Below, piece by piece: positions 32,897-42,345 of a DNA stretch of 64,000 bases (within the stretch, counting starts at the first letter, position 1; the number at the start of each line of letters is the position of its first letter). Under the pieces are notes generated by a model. It saw only the letters and a list, made by a program, of their open reading frames with translations. It was not told where the DNA came from and did no database searches. The position numbers were made by a program, and so were the translations under genes. The DNA lies in NCBI GenBank assembly GCA_947166565.1, contig CAMVEL010000001.1, positions 1-64,000 of the forward strand, written 5' to 3'. This DNA comes from an uncultured Erysipelotrichaceae bacterium (GTDB taxonomy: Bacteria; Bacillota_I; Bacilli_A; RFN20; CAG-826).

Positions 32897-35788
32897 ATGC
32901 CTAGAAAAAGTTTCCTGAAAACAAGGGAATTCCATTATTCGCTTATCGGGGTTATCACCGCGATGCTCATCGCCCTTAACGCCATCGCTTTTTCCTTTGA
33001 TTCCGATTTCACCAAATTCCTTTTTGGCGATGGAATCAATTTCGACACCCCCGAGGAGGCTTCCGCCCGTGAAGAAGGCATTGTCTTAGCCAAAAAGATT
33101 GAGGAACGTTCCATAGTCTTGCTTAAGAACGAAGGCAAGACGCTGCCATTAAAAAACAAGAAGATAAATGTCTTCGGGGTCAATTCGAGCGATTCCCTTT
33201 TCATCTTTCAAGGAGGGGGATCCTCAAGGACCAGCGATTATGGCCGCGTCCCTTTCTATGAAGCCTTGATTTCCTCTGGGTTAGAGTTAAACCCCGAATT
33301 AATGGATTTCTACAATTCCAAAAAACTGAGCCGTTCCGCCAATTCGGTCGTGGAATCGGTCCTTTTCCGAAACTTTGAATTGCCCTCGAATTTATATAAG
33401 GAAACCATGTTCGACGCCGCTTACGATTATTCGGATACGGCTTTATACGTGATCTCTCGCCCTGCGACCGAGCAACTTGATATCCCCCATGTTTCCTATC
33501 TATCGAATGGAGCTCTCGATGAATCTAGGCCAACCCTTGCCCTAAGCGAGAACGAGGTTTGGCTCCTCAATGAACTCAAATCCCGTTTCGATGACCTTAT
33601 CATCGTCTTAAACTGCGGAAATCCGATGGAGCTTCCCTTCCATAACGACCCGGATATCGACGCGATCATCAACGTCGGCTATCCTGGCAATAGCGGAGTT
33701 GTTTCCTTAGGAAGAATCCTTCTGGGGGAAGTCAACCCTTCCGGAAGAAGCGTCGATACCTTTCTTACGGATTCCGCTTATAACCCCGCCTATATCAATT
33801 CGGGAAGGCAGGGTTCCCATACATATAAGGCGAATGGGAACGCCCGTTACGTCGATTATTGTGAAAACGTCTATGTCGGATACCGTTATTTCGAAACGCT
33901 TTTTGAGGAGAGCAAGTTAAGCGAGGAGGAGTATTCGAAAATCGTCGCTTACCCCTTTGGACATGGTCTTTCCTATACCTCTTTCTCCTGGCAGGTATTG
34001 GAGACGAACATCATCAAAGCCGACGGATCCTCCTCAAAGATCGATGAAGGGCAGAACCTAGATGGCGAAGGGCAACTGGAATTCGTCCTTTGGGTCGAGA
34101 ACAATGGCAATCTCGTGGGCTCTGAGGTTGTTGAGCTCTATTGCCTCCCCCCTTATTACAAAGGGGAAATAGAAAAGCCTTCCGTTATTTTGGCAGGATA
34201 CGCCAAAACCAAAGACTTATCTCCGGGAAAAGGGGAAAGAGTCAGAATTAGCGTCCAATTACGCGATTTGGCATCTTACGATTGTTACGATAGGAACAAC
34301 AACGGCTTCATCGGTTATGAGCTTGAAACGGGGAAATACGGTTTTTCCTTCCGTTCCTCCGCCCATAAGACCCATCCCCTCAAAGGAAGGGCCTCCTCCG
34401 CTTTCATCTATAACATCCGCCGTATCGGCTATCAGTATCCAAACGACCCCGTTACGGGGGCGGAGGTGAGCAATCTGTTCACCGACATGGAAAACCCCAT
34501 CTCCAAAGTGGAGACGAGCATCAAGGAAAAGGAATCCCTTCTTTCCATCTCCATAGATGGTGGAGATTGGGAGAATATCGCCTACATGTCCCGCGTAAAT
34601 TTCAAGGAAACATTCCCTAAGAAAAGCGATTCCCGCGAGATGAGCGAAGCCATGAACCTCTATAATTACCGGGTCCATGCCCCCCGTATCAACGAAAGTG
34701 ACGAGAAACCTCTTTTCGGGGTGAAGACCGACCTAAAAATCATGGATGCCTTTGGCAAACCGATTGAAGACGGCGTTTATGATCGCCTTGTCGAAGCCTT
34801 GACGGAAGAAGAGGCCATCAACCTCGTTCAGCACGCCGGATTCGGAACCGCGGCTTTGCCTTCGATCGAAAAACCCCGTTGCTTGGATTTAGATGGCCCA
34901 TGCGGTTTGAATACCAGCGTCCTCTCCTCCAATCCTGGCAACGCCACCTCCTACCCTTCGACCGCGACCTTAGCCCAATCATTCGATATCGAGCTATGCT
35001 ATTCCTATGGCAGAGCGATTGCCAAAGAAGCGGAAGCCCTTGGCATCAACGGTTGGTATGCCCCGGGGGCCAACATCCATCGTTCCCCTCTAGGAGGAAG
35101 GAATTTCGAATATTTCTCCGAAGATCCCCTTGTTGCCGGCAACTCTGCGACCTACTTAATTAGAGGCGCTAAAGCCGGCGGCCTTTATTCTTATCTCAAG
35201 CATTTTGCCTGCGATGAACAAGAAAGCGGCCAAAACGGTCAATACCAATGGCTGACGGAGCAGGCGTTTAGGGAAATCTATGCACGCCCCTTCGAATTGG
35301 CGGTAAAACACGGCCAGGCCAATGGGGTGATGTTATCGAAAAACCGCATCGGCAGTGTCCGTTCCGCCGGTTCGACCGCGTTAAATATCGATTTGCTCCG
35401 TAACGAATGGGGCTTTAAAGGCGCGGTCATCACCGATTATTATGTCTCAGGCCACGTCATGGACGCGGATGAAGCCATTAGAAGCGGAGTCGACTTGATC
35501 CTTGAAGGCGGAACGGTCAATTTCGATGACACGTCTTCGGCAACTTTCTTCAAGGGTATCGCTAGAGCGGCTAGAAACGCGATCTATTGCTATGCCGAAA
35601 CGATGCATGCGGCCAATACGGCCCAATCGCTTCCCTTCGATCACCACACGGGAGCCAAAAACGACATCCAGCCCATTTGGAAGCCAATCCTTATAGTCCT
35701 TGATTGCATCCTCGTTCCTTCTTTGGGGGTCTATGCCTTCTTCGTGAGGAAGAAACTCAAAAAAGACGAAATGGAAGATTACGTATAA
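32897..35788 (+). CDS. second membrane-anchored GH3-like protein, swapped domain order
   Basis: The ATG at 32897 starts MPRKSFLKTREFHYS and leads straight into a membrane segment; the tracked 39-residue extension lacks support. The 963-residue protein has the GH3 C-terminal type domain first (SIVLLKNEGKTLPLK, VYVGYRYFETLFEE, YPFGHGLSYTSFSW), then the barrel domain (GGRNFEYFSEDPLVAGN; LKHFACDEQESG; GFKGAVITDYYVSGHVMD), then a C-terminal membrane segment and basic tail. The nucleophile-type Asp in ITDYY is present. It shares its whole architecture with the protein at 21836, so the two are paralogs. It is divergent from the AgrC/LytTR pair, which may control it. Confidence 0.85.
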   Translation: MPRKSFLKTREFHYSLIGVITAMLIALNAIAFSFDSDFTKFLFGDGINFDTPEEASAREEGIVLAKKIEERSIVLLKNEGKTLPLKNKKINVFGVNSSDSLFIFQGGGSSRTSDYGRVPFYEALISSGLELNPELMDFYNSKKLSRSANSVVESVLFRNFELPSNLYKETMFDAAYDYSDTALYVISRPATEQLDIPHVSYLSNGALDESRPTLALSENEVWLLNELKSRFDDLIIVLNCGNPMELPFHNDPDIDAIINVGYPGNSGVVSLGRILLGEVNPSGRSVDTFLTDSAYNPAYINSGRQGSHTYKANGNARYVDYCENVYVGYRYFETLFEESKLSEEEYSKIVAYPFGHGLSYTSFSWQVLETNIIKADGSSSKIDEGQNLDGEGQLEFVLWVENNGNLVGSEVVELYCLPPYYKGEIEKPSVILAGYAKTKDLSPGKGERVRISVQLRDLASYDCYDRNNNGFIGYELETGKYGFSFRSSAHKTHPLKGRASSAFIYNIRRIGYQYPNDPVTGAEVSNLFTDMENPISKVETSIKEKESLLSISIDGGDWENIAYMSRVNFKETFPKKSDSREMSEAMNLYNYRVHAPRINESDEKPLFGVKTDLKIMDAFGKPIEDGVYDRLVEALTEEEAINLVQHAGFGTAALPSIEKPRCLDLDGPCGLNTSVLSSNPGNATSYPSTATLAQSFDIELCYSYGRAIAKEAEALGINGWYAPGANIHRSPLGGRNFEYFSEDPLVAGNSATYLIRGAKAGGLYSYLKHFACDEQESGQNGQYQWLTEQAFREIYARPFELAVKHGQANGVMLSKNRIGSVRSAGSTALNIDLLRNEWGFKGAVITDYYVSGHVMDADEAIRSGVDLILEGGTVNFDDTSSATFFKGIARAARNAIYCYAETMHAANTAQSLPFDHHTGAKNDIQPIWKPILIVLDCILVPSLGVYAFFVRKKLKKDEMEDYV

Positions 35789-35814
35789 TCTATTCTAAAA
35801 CAGATACCGTTTCC

Positions 35815-38085
35815 CTACTTTTTGGGTAGGTAAATATCGACATAATCGAAATTGGTCGCCGAGCCTTTGGAAATGACCTTGATTATGTTATCGCCTTGGT
35901 AAAGCTTGATTTCCCCCATTTTGACTTCGCCCCATTCATGGAATTTCCTAGCGGGGTTTTTCGCGGCGGGATTATATCTAATCGGCGGGAAATCGATGTC
36001 CTTCCCGTTGATTTTGAGGGAAAACATACCCGCGGGATCACGGGAATTGATCTGCTTGGCCAGCCCGTAGGCGATATAAGCGGTCGTATCCTCTTCGACT
36101 TGGATAGAGAAACCGAATCCCCTTCCTTCGCCGCCATCTAGGTTACCGACGTATTTCCCGCCCGAAGCTGTATCGTCGGTAGATATCTTTGGGCTCGAGA
36201 TGAGGGAACAGCTCTCCGCTTCATAACGAGTGGCCTCATATTCAGTAGGGAAAACGGCCTCTTCAAGGAAAGGGGCATGCAAATCACGGCCATCGCCATA
36301 GATTGAGGAGAGGGAAGTCAACCTATCGCCATACCAATCCGCGGCGAAGCGGAAGGCGTCTTTCTCCGATTTTACCGAGGAGGTCTCATCGCGAAGCTCG
36401 CCCGCGGTTCCTGAATAGGATCCCCCAAGATGGTGCCATCTTTGGAAATTCTCCGCGTATTCTTCTTGGTATTCGCTTGAGAAGGCGTACATGGCGTTAA
36501 GCATATCGCCGAAGGAATCGCTTTCGATGAGCTGATTCCATTTGGCTTTGATCATCTCCTTGAAGAAAGCCTTTCCGGTAAGGAGGTTGAGCCAGGGATT
36601 TCCTGAGCCGAAAGCATAATAGCCCTTCCCGTCTTCGCAGTAGCCCGCCCTATTTCCAATCGCGGAATCGTAATCCCAAGGAGCCTCGAAACGGAGGCGA
36701 TGGTCTTTGTTTTCCCCCAAATCGAAATCCATATAGAAGGAGCTCCAGCCGATATCCGGGTCGCAGGTGATTTCCTGGAGGATATAGGTATCGACTAGGG
36801 AATGGAGATCGATATACCTTCCGATATGGGAACGGGGATCGGAAGCCTCGGTCCTAACCAAGGTCGTCCCATCGGCACTCAAATCGTAATATTCCCCGTT
36901 ATAGGCGGCCTTATAGGCGATGCGATAGATGTTTTCCAAATAGGTGGAAGCGAATTCCCTTTGGGAATCGGCGATGATATCGCTTTTGATGGTATAACCA
37001 TATTGCGAGGTCCATACGCTTCTTCCGCTTGGGCCCTGCAAGGCGGCCCCATTGTTATAGTTGATGGTGAAGGTTGGGTCTCCATCGGGTCCTTCCTCGG
37101 TGTAATAGCCATCGTATTCGACGAGATAACCGATCCCGTTATCGATTTGGTCGTCTTCCGGTTCGGTGATCTCGACTCTCCCTGTTCCGGTTTGCTGTTG
37201 CTCAACAAGGAGATAGACACCCCAATACTCCCCGTTGATGCTGACTTTGACGGGGGTGAAGTCCGAGACGTAATAACCATCGCTTCCAAGGATTCTCTTT
37301 CCTAAATAGAAGGCGCTCGCGTTGCGCAACAAGGAACTGTCCTTGACGTCGGCGAGAAGAACCCATGATTTGGCCTTTAAATTGTTATTCAAACCAAGCA
37401 TGCCCTGCTTTTTGTTGAATTTGATACGCAGGGGCTTCTTATCGTAATTCGCGGTGTAATTGCCTCTAACCTTCACCCCGGCGTCTATATCGGTAAGGAC
37501 ATAGCTTTCATCGCATCCAGAGACGCTGACCTTGCAGGAGGTGTAATCCATTTTGTTAAGGCGGTCCGGAATGGTGACGAAATCATTATTTCCGTCTTCG
37601 GAGACAATGGAAATCGTCGGCATTTCCGCGGTGACTTGATGTTCGTAATCGTAGTTCCCTTCCTTCACGAGGGGGACTTCAACCGCGGGGAATTCGAGGT
37701 TTAGGGGTTTGATTTCTTCGTTTGAGCTTTCCTCTATGGAAGATTCTTCCGAGGATTCTTCAATTGAGGATTCCGTTAAGCTCTCTTCGCTTGGAAGAGA
37801 AGACTCTTCCTCCCTGGACGATTCCTCTTCCGTGGAGGATTCCTCGATTTCGCTCGAAGAGGAGGAAGGAATTATCGGGCTAATGGTAGAGGAGGATTCG
37901 CTTTCCGAGCTCTCGGAAGAAGGAGTGGAGATAGTTTCGCTTCCGGAAGTCTCTTGGCTTTCCGCCGTCTCGCTACTGGTTTCGGTCTTGCTGGTAGATG
38001 AACTATTGCTATTTGGGTAACCCCCGCAGGAAAAAAGTAAGGAAGATAGCATTAAGGAAGACAATACAACCGGTTTTCTTTTCAT
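35815..38085 (-). CDS. CotH-like lipoprotein with carbohydrate-binding end
   Basis: The 756-residue protein has a lipobox (LLFSC), a Ser/Glu-rich linker of about 115 residues (ESSIEESSEESSIEESS), and a CotH domain from about 190: KSWVLLADVKDSSLLRNASA, GEYWGVYLLVEQQQTG and FEAPWDYDSAIGNR, the last carrying the Asp typical of CotH kinases. The C-terminal 140 residues look like a CBM6/35-type glycan-binding domain (RYEAESCSLI; DGGEGRGFGFSIQ). CotH proteins are atypical protein kinases acting outside the cell in spore coats and in cellulosome-like settings. Here the target is unknown. It faces the GH3 gene convergently with only 26 bases between. Confidence 0.85.
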   Translation of the reverse strand: MKRKPVVLSSLMLSSLLFSCGGYPNSNSSSTSKTETSSETAESQETSGSETISTPSSESSESESSSTISPIIPSSSSSEIEESSTEEESSREEESSLPSEESLTESSIEESSEESSIEESSNEEIKPLNLEFPAVEVPLVKEGNYDYEHQVTAEMPTISIVSEDGNNDFVTIPDRLNKMDYTSCKVSVSGCDESYVLTDIDAGVKVRGNYTANYDKKPLRIKFNKKQGMLGLNNNLKAKSWVLLADVKDSSLLRNASAFYLGKRILGSDGYYVSDFTPVKVSINGEYWGVYLLVEQQQTGTGRVEITEPEDDQIDNGIGYLVEYDGYYTEEGPDGDPTFTINYNNGAALQGPSGRSVWTSQYGYTIKSDIIADSQREFASTYLENIYRIAYKAAYNGEYYDLSADGTTLVRTEASDPRSHIGRYIDLHSLVDTYILQEITCDPDIGWSSFYMDFDLGENKDHRLRFEAPWDYDSAIGNRAGYCEDGKGYYAFGSGNPWLNLLTGKAFFKEMIKAKWNQLIESDSFGDMLNAMYAFSSEYQEEYAENFQRWHHLGGSYSGTAGELRDETSSVKSEKDAFRFAADWYGDRLTSLSSIYGDGRDLHAPFLEEAVFPTEYEATRYEAESCSLISSPKISTDDTASGGKYVGNLDGGEGRGFGFSIQVEEDTTAYIAYGLAKQINSRDPAGMFSLKINGKDIDFPPIRYNPAAKNPARKFHEWGEVKMGEIKLYQGDNIIKVISKGSATNFDYVDIYLPKK

Positions 38086-38182
38086 GGGAAAGCCCTCTTT
38101 TCGTAATTTGATTATAAGAAGGGCTAAATCTTCCGTTCAAGGAAGTGGGCCTAACCTTATTGATTTGGGCCTTAAAATGAAA

Positions 38183-38206
38183 GAAAAACCCAACCAAGCG
38201 GTTGGG
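38183..38206 (-). terminator. terminator behind SPFH-like gene
   Basis: Stem CCCAACC/GGTTGGG with T-rich DNA following on the minus strand, 11 bases after the stop. Confidence 0.85.
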
Positions 38207-38216
38207 CGTTTGTTCT

Positions 38217-38858
38217 TTAGGCTGCTTGTCTTCCACCAAGAGGCTCGATGATGTTAATTTTGAACTCGGTTGCCTCGATGTGGTATTCCTCGACGGCTTT
38301 GTTGATGATTGAGAGGAGTTCCGCGGCGTTTTCCCTATAATCCTTGACGATTGTTAGGGCATGGCCTTGATCGGCGTAGAGACGGAGCTCATCGTTTAGT
38401 TTCTTAACGAGAAGGTCTTGGATTTTCCCGGCGTAAGGATAGAAAGCCACGGGGTCATTTACTTTGTAGGTCAAGGTGTAATGGACTTTGTAAAGAGCGT
38501 CCGGTCCGTTGTTGATGAAGAGCTTATCGGAAGAGAATTCGGCTTCCTTGGAGCTGATGATTGCCCCGACATGATCGCGGAAGGGAACGAGGAAATATCT
38601 TTGGTTCGGCTCGTTGAGGACCTTGTGGATCTGCCCTCCCCTGACGATGATGGTCGTCGCTTCTGGGGTGGATCTAGTGACCCTACGGATTAGATAGACG
38701 ACGATTATCAAGAGGACGATGGCCCCCAAAACGATATAAAGGATTGGGCTTTGAAAGATTTTCTTCAAGGATTCCAAAGATTGTCCCCCCGAGCCGCCGG
38801 AAGATCCACCTTCACTGGTGCTTGCTACGGAAGAGAGAATATTAAGTATTAAGTTCAT
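38217..38858 (-). CDS. SPFH/band-7-like membrane protein
   Basis: The 213-residue protein has a Gly/Ser-rich outside start (GGSSGGSGGQS), one membrane segment near 38-60, and a cytoplasmic domain with the SPFH pattern (RGGQIHKVLNEPNQRYFLVPF, then YKVHYTLTYKVNDPVAFYPY and a helical end). SPFH proteins form large membrane rings and organise membrane microdomains. A GAGGT site supports the start. It lies beside the tandem-repeat stretch and has no evident operon partner. It is distinct from the SPFH protein at 52405. Confidence 0.65.
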   Translation of the reverse strand: MNLILNILSSVASTSEGGSSGGSGGQSLESLKKIFQSPILYIVLGAIVLLIIVVYLIRRVTRSTPEATTIIVRGGQIHKVLNEPNQRYFLVPFRDHVGAIISSKEAEFSSDKLFINNGPDALYKVHYTLTYKVNDPVAFYPYAGKIQDLLVKKLNDELRLYADQGHALTIVKDYRENAAELLSIINKAVEEYHIEATEFKINIIEPLGGRQAA

Positions 38859-38934
38859 GATGTTACCTCAAATAAGCTGGCAATGCTGACCGAAACATAG
38901 TTTAGCGCGTAAAATGTAAGAATTAAAGCCACCT

Positions 38935-39530
38935 AAAGAAAATGGGCACCTACCGAGGGCTCCAATCGCCCAGTTCGATGTCCTGCCATTCACAGGTGTA
39001 CCTTTTGATGGGCCTGGCCTGATCTTTGCCACGCTTTTCTGACGCGTCCAACGCAGAGGCCGCAAAGAGGACGGCTTTCGCTGGCTGACTCCAATATACA
39101 CCAAGGAACAGACGTTTCAATACCCATTGGAAAAGAAAATGGGCACCTACCGAGGGCTCCAATCGCCCAGTTCGATGTCCTACCATTCACAGGTGTACCT
39201 TTTTATGGGCCCCGTCTGATCTTTGCCACGTTTTTCTGACGCGTCCAGCCCCAAGAGGCAAGTGAATTGCTTTCGCTGGCTGATTCCAATATACGCTCGC
39301 GGGAGAGGATTGCAATACCCCTTGAAAAAGAAAATGGGCACCTACCGAGGGCTCCAATCGCCCAGTTCGATGTCCTGCCATTCACAGGTGTACCTTTTGA
39401 TGGGCCTGGCCTGATCTTTGCCACGCTTTTCTAACGCGTCCAGCCTAAGAGGCCGCAAAGAGGACGGCTTTCGCTGGCTGACTCCAATATACACCGGACG
39501 AGCCTTTTTGCAATACCCCCCCCGAAAAGA
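38935..39530. repeat. three tandem ~196-bp repeats
   Basis: Units begin with GAAAATGGGCACCTACCGAG at 38938, 39135 and 39330 (steps 197 and 195), and a truncated fourth start GAAAACGGG is at 39529. About 90 bases at the start of each unit are nearly identical; the middle differs in unit 2. Units 1 and 3 agree with each other better than either agrees with unit 2 (TGATGGGCCTGGCCTGATCT and GAGGACGGCTTTCGCTGGCT are shared by 1 and 3). Reading frames on the minus strand change between units through indels, so coding is unlikely. It could be a repeated end of a mobile element or a non-coding RNA array. No match was recognised. Confidence 0.85.
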
Positions 39531-39614
39531 AAACGGGTTTTTTCACTTTTCTCAAAAAAATGAGCCGATTTTCGCTTTTCACCACTATTAGTAAGTAGAG
39601 GAACTTTTTTTCAG

Positions 39615-40118
39615 ATGGGGCATGATATCAACGTCAAAAACATCGAGGAGGCCGTAAAGAGCCTCAACTACTACGCGAAAAAGGACCGTGGGCATTTCGA
39701 CGTCCGGTTCAGGAACGTCCACCTTTGCAGGCTGAACAAGATCGCGGACACGACCCTATTTAGGAAAAATGACCTCTATGTTGATGCCTCTACTCTCTAT
39801 GAATTGATGCAACCAATCGGAAGACATAGATCTCACAACTCTCATGGCCTCGATCCTTTGCAAATCATCAATTGCCTCAACAATCTTAATAAACCCGTAT
39901 CAATTATCCGTTCCCATCTTGACAGGATTTGTGTCTTTACCAGTTATTTGGAGGATGAGAATAACAGCATGATATTGGTTATCGATAGATGTTCTAATTT
40001 ACCAAACAACTTAACTGCCATGGTCAATAAACTCATCACCATATATCCAAAGAGGAAGGTTCGGGAGTATTTGGGTAGATGCAAAAAGGAAGATATTCTG
40101 TATTTGGGTCTGCCGTAG
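39615..40118 (+). CDS. small protein with phage-nuclease (PBECR)-like C-terminal region
   Basis: The 167-residue protein has no signal or membrane segment. The C-terminal half (NKPVSIIRSHLDRICVFTSY, then NSMILVIDRC and ILYLG at the end) has the strand order and the PVSIIRS-type start of the phage-linked barnase/EndoU/colicin-like nuclease group often found at ends of toxin proteins. The assignment is weak, by pattern only. The first 150 bases are GC-richer than the rest, which may indicate a fused origin. It starts right after the tandem repeat and has only a distant GAGG ribosome site; no antitoxin-like ORF is next to it. Confidence 0.4.
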   Translation: MGHDINVKNIEEAVKSLNYYAKKDRGHFDVRFRNVHLCRLNKIADTTLFRKNDLYVDASTLYELMQPIGRHRSHNSHGLDPLQIINCLNNLNKPVSIIRSHLDRICVFTSYLEDENNSMILVIDRCSNLPNNLTAMVNKLITIYPKRKVREYLGRCKKEDILYLGLP

Positions 40119-40197
40119 AGGCTCATTTGCCGCAACCTTGTTGTTTTTCGACGTGAGATGAAAACGATAACGGACCCTCGCTTGCTACAATTATTCC

Positions 40198-42255
40198 ATG
40201 AAAACAAAACTGCTCTTTCCTTTAGCCCTATTGCTCATCGGATGTGGCAACGTTCCTTCTTCAAGTGAAACGTCAACCTCATCATCCGAATCCTTTTCGC
40301 TAGAAGAAGGAGAAGTTTTCGCTTACGTAAGGGAAGGCAAAGCCCATATTTCTTGGAATTTCCCTGATCATTCCCTTTTTCGTGTTTTCGGGAGCGATTC
40401 CAAATACGGAACCTATCAGCTTCTAACGGAGAAAAACGGTATAACCGGTTCCTCATTTTCCACCACATCATACCGTTATGGTTATTTCAAAGTCGCCGCC
40501 TATGAAGATGGGAAGGACATCTTTTTGGGCAAAGTCGTATCTCCTTTAGGGGATAACGCCCTCGTCGTTGAGGAAAACGATGACCTAGCCAAGGTCCAAG
40601 AGGAGATCGACGAAAGGCATAGCCACTTGGAAACCGCGGACGAAGGGCAATTCTCCAGTGAGCGTTTCGCCGCCCTTTTCCTTCCGGGTCATTATGAAAA
40701 CATAGAGATGAAACTTGGTTATTATTCTTCCGCCTTGGGCCTAGGAATGATCCCTGACGATACGGAGGTCGGAAGCCTTTATGTTTCCACCAACGTCCTT
40801 GGCAACAACAATTCGACCTGCACTTTCTGGCGCAACGCCATGAATCTTTCCTTCCCGGATTCCACCCAGTTCGCGGTATCGCAGGCGACGTCCTTGAGAA
40901 GGTGCCATTTCAAGACCAATTTGGCATTGGCCCATACTTCGGGTTGGAGTTCTGGCGGATTCCTCGCGGATAGCAAAGTCGATATCCGCATCGAATCGCG
41001 CACCCAACAGCAATGGCTCTCCCGCAATGACGAGTTCGGGAAATGGAATGGAAATAGCCATAATTACGTTTTCTCTGGCTGCCTCGGCCAAATGCCCGCC
41101 CATTCCTGGAGCGAATCAACCTCGAGGACCTCGATTTTGGAAAAGACCACCAAGATGGCCGAAGCCCCCTTCCTTTATGTCGATAATGGGGAATACAAAG
41201 TCTTTATCCCCTCCCTCCGCAAAGAATCGCAGGGCCTTTCCTGGAATGAATCATCGATGGGCAAAGGAAGGAGCGAGTCGCTCGATTCCTTCTACGTGGC
41301 CTTGCCTTCAATCGATGATTCCTCTTCCCTTAATGATGCCCTAAGCCAAGGAAAATCGATTTTGTTCACTCCCGGAATCTACCATTTGGATACCCCGTTA
41401 CACGTTAAAAAGGAAAATTCCGTCCTCCTGGGAATCGGTTATCCAACCTTGCAGGTTAAGGACAACAACGACCAAGGGGCCATCCTGATCGATGATGTCG
41501 ATGGGGTTAGGGTCTCCTCCATCCTTTTGGATGCCGGGGCTTATTCCTCATATCTTCTAAAGGCCGGAAAAGAAAAAACCGATACCCGCCATAGCGATAA
41601 TCCGCTTGTCCTAAGCGATTTGTTCTGCCGTATCGGCGGAAAGGAAAACGTCCATACCGAAGTCAACGATTCCGTCATCGTCTTCTCCAACGATACTATC
41701 GGGGATAACCTATGGTTATGGCGAGCCGACCATTCTAGGGGTGTCGCCTGGAACGATAGCGAAGGCGAAGAAGGAAGGAAAACCTATGGCAATCCCGCCT
41801 ACACGGGTTTAAGGGTCCTTGGGGACTATGTCAGCATGTATGGGTTGATGATCGAGCATTTCGAGGAATACCAAACCTATTGGGCTGGCGAATACGGCGA
41901 GACCATCATGTATCAATCGGAAACCCCATATAGGGTCCCTTCCCAAGACGAATGGTATAACACCGATCTCGGAAAAGACGGATATGCCTCCTATAAAATC
42001 GCGGATAGCGTCGATCACCATTTCGCCCTTGGAATAGGGATATACTGGGTTCATTACACCCATGATTTCCTTGAAAGCGCGATTGAAGCCCCAATTAAGG
42101 AAGGTATCGATTTGGAGCATCTCGTCACCGTCACTTTCTCCGGCAATTCCACCGGAGGCATCCGCCATGTCGTCAATGATTTCGGAGATGCCGTTGGGGA
42201 AGACGGAGAATTTAGGGCTTTGGTGGAATCCTATCCTTTGAAAGAAGGATTTTGA
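40198..42255 (+). CDS. beta-helix lipoprotein of glycan-degrading type
   Basis: The 685-residue protein has a lipobox (LLIGC) and a Ser/Thr-rich linker, then a domain with an early FAALFLPGHYENIEMKLGYY and a later SILFTPGIYHLDTPLHVKK and DDVDGVRVSSILLDAGAYS. These coils are typical of right-handed parallel beta-helix proteins that resemble GH55 and pectate-lyase folds; actinobacterial relatives are known only as hypothetical secreted proteins. The catalytic residues cannot be named. The ATG lies 6 bases after a TGCTACAAT extended -10 box and no ribosome site is visible, so a leaderless message is likely. Confidence 0.6.
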   Translation: MKTKLLFPLALLLIGCGNVPSSSETSTSSSESFSLEEGEVFAYVREGKAHISWNFPDHSLFRVFGSDSKYGTYQLLTEKNGITGSSFSTTSYRYGYFKVAAYEDGKDIFLGKVVSPLGDNALVVEENDDLAKVQEEIDERHSHLETADEGQFSSERFAALFLPGHYENIEMKLGYYSSALGLGMIPDDTEVGSLYVSTNVLGNNNSTCTFWRNAMNLSFPDSTQFAVSQATSLRRCHFKTNLALAHTSGWSSGGFLADSKVDIRIESRTQQQWLSRNDEFGKWNGNSHNYVFSGCLGQMPAHSWSESTSRTSILEKTTKMAEAPFLYVDNGEYKVFIPSLRKESQGLSWNESSMGKGRSESLDSFYVALPSIDDSSSLNDALSQGKSILFTPGIYHLDTPLHVKKENSVLLGIGYPTLQVKDNNDQGAILIDDVDGVRVSSILLDAGAYSSYLLKAGKEKTDTRHSDNPLVLSDLFCRIGGKENVHTEVNDSVIVFSNDTIGDNLWLWRADHSRGVAWNDSEGEEGRKTYGNPAYTGLRVLGDYVSMYGLMIEHFEEYQTYWAGEYGETIMYQSETPYRVPSQDEWYNTDLGKDGYASYKIADSVDHHFALGIGIYWVHYTHDFLESAIEAPIKEGIDLEHLVTVTFSGNSTGGIRHVVNDFGDAVGEDGEFRALVESYPLKEGF

Positions 42256-42293
42256 GGTTGTTATTTGCCATTAAGGCTTGTATAGTTGCCCAC

Positions 42294-42337
42294 GAAGATG
42301 TTCCTTGCCTAACCATCTTCGAAATAAAAAACAAGGA
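42294..42337 (+). promoter_or_regulatory. type-I preQ1 riboswitch
   Basis: P1 stem GAAGATG (42294-42300) and CATCTTC (42314-42320) encloses the loop TTCCTTGCCTAAC, followed by an A-rich tail (AAATAAAAAA) and CAAGG. CCTTG in the loop (42303-42307) is complementary to CAAGG (42332-42336), giving the H-type pseudoknot of this aptamer class. The paired tail includes the start of the AAGGAG ribosome site, so preQ1 binding should block translation of the transporter. The motif layout and gene context agree. Confidence 0.88.
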
Positions 42338-42345
42338 GAACAGAT

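Noticed and set aside
38868-39424. Several 60-80 residue minus-strand ORFs in the tandem repeat (e.g. MVGHRTGRLEPSVGAHF)
   Set aside because: Frames shift or stop at different places in each unit and none has a ribosome site; treated as non-coding.
38935-39530. CRISPR array
   Set aside because: Three ~196-bp units with near-identical cores and no short repeat/spacer alternation; no cas genes.
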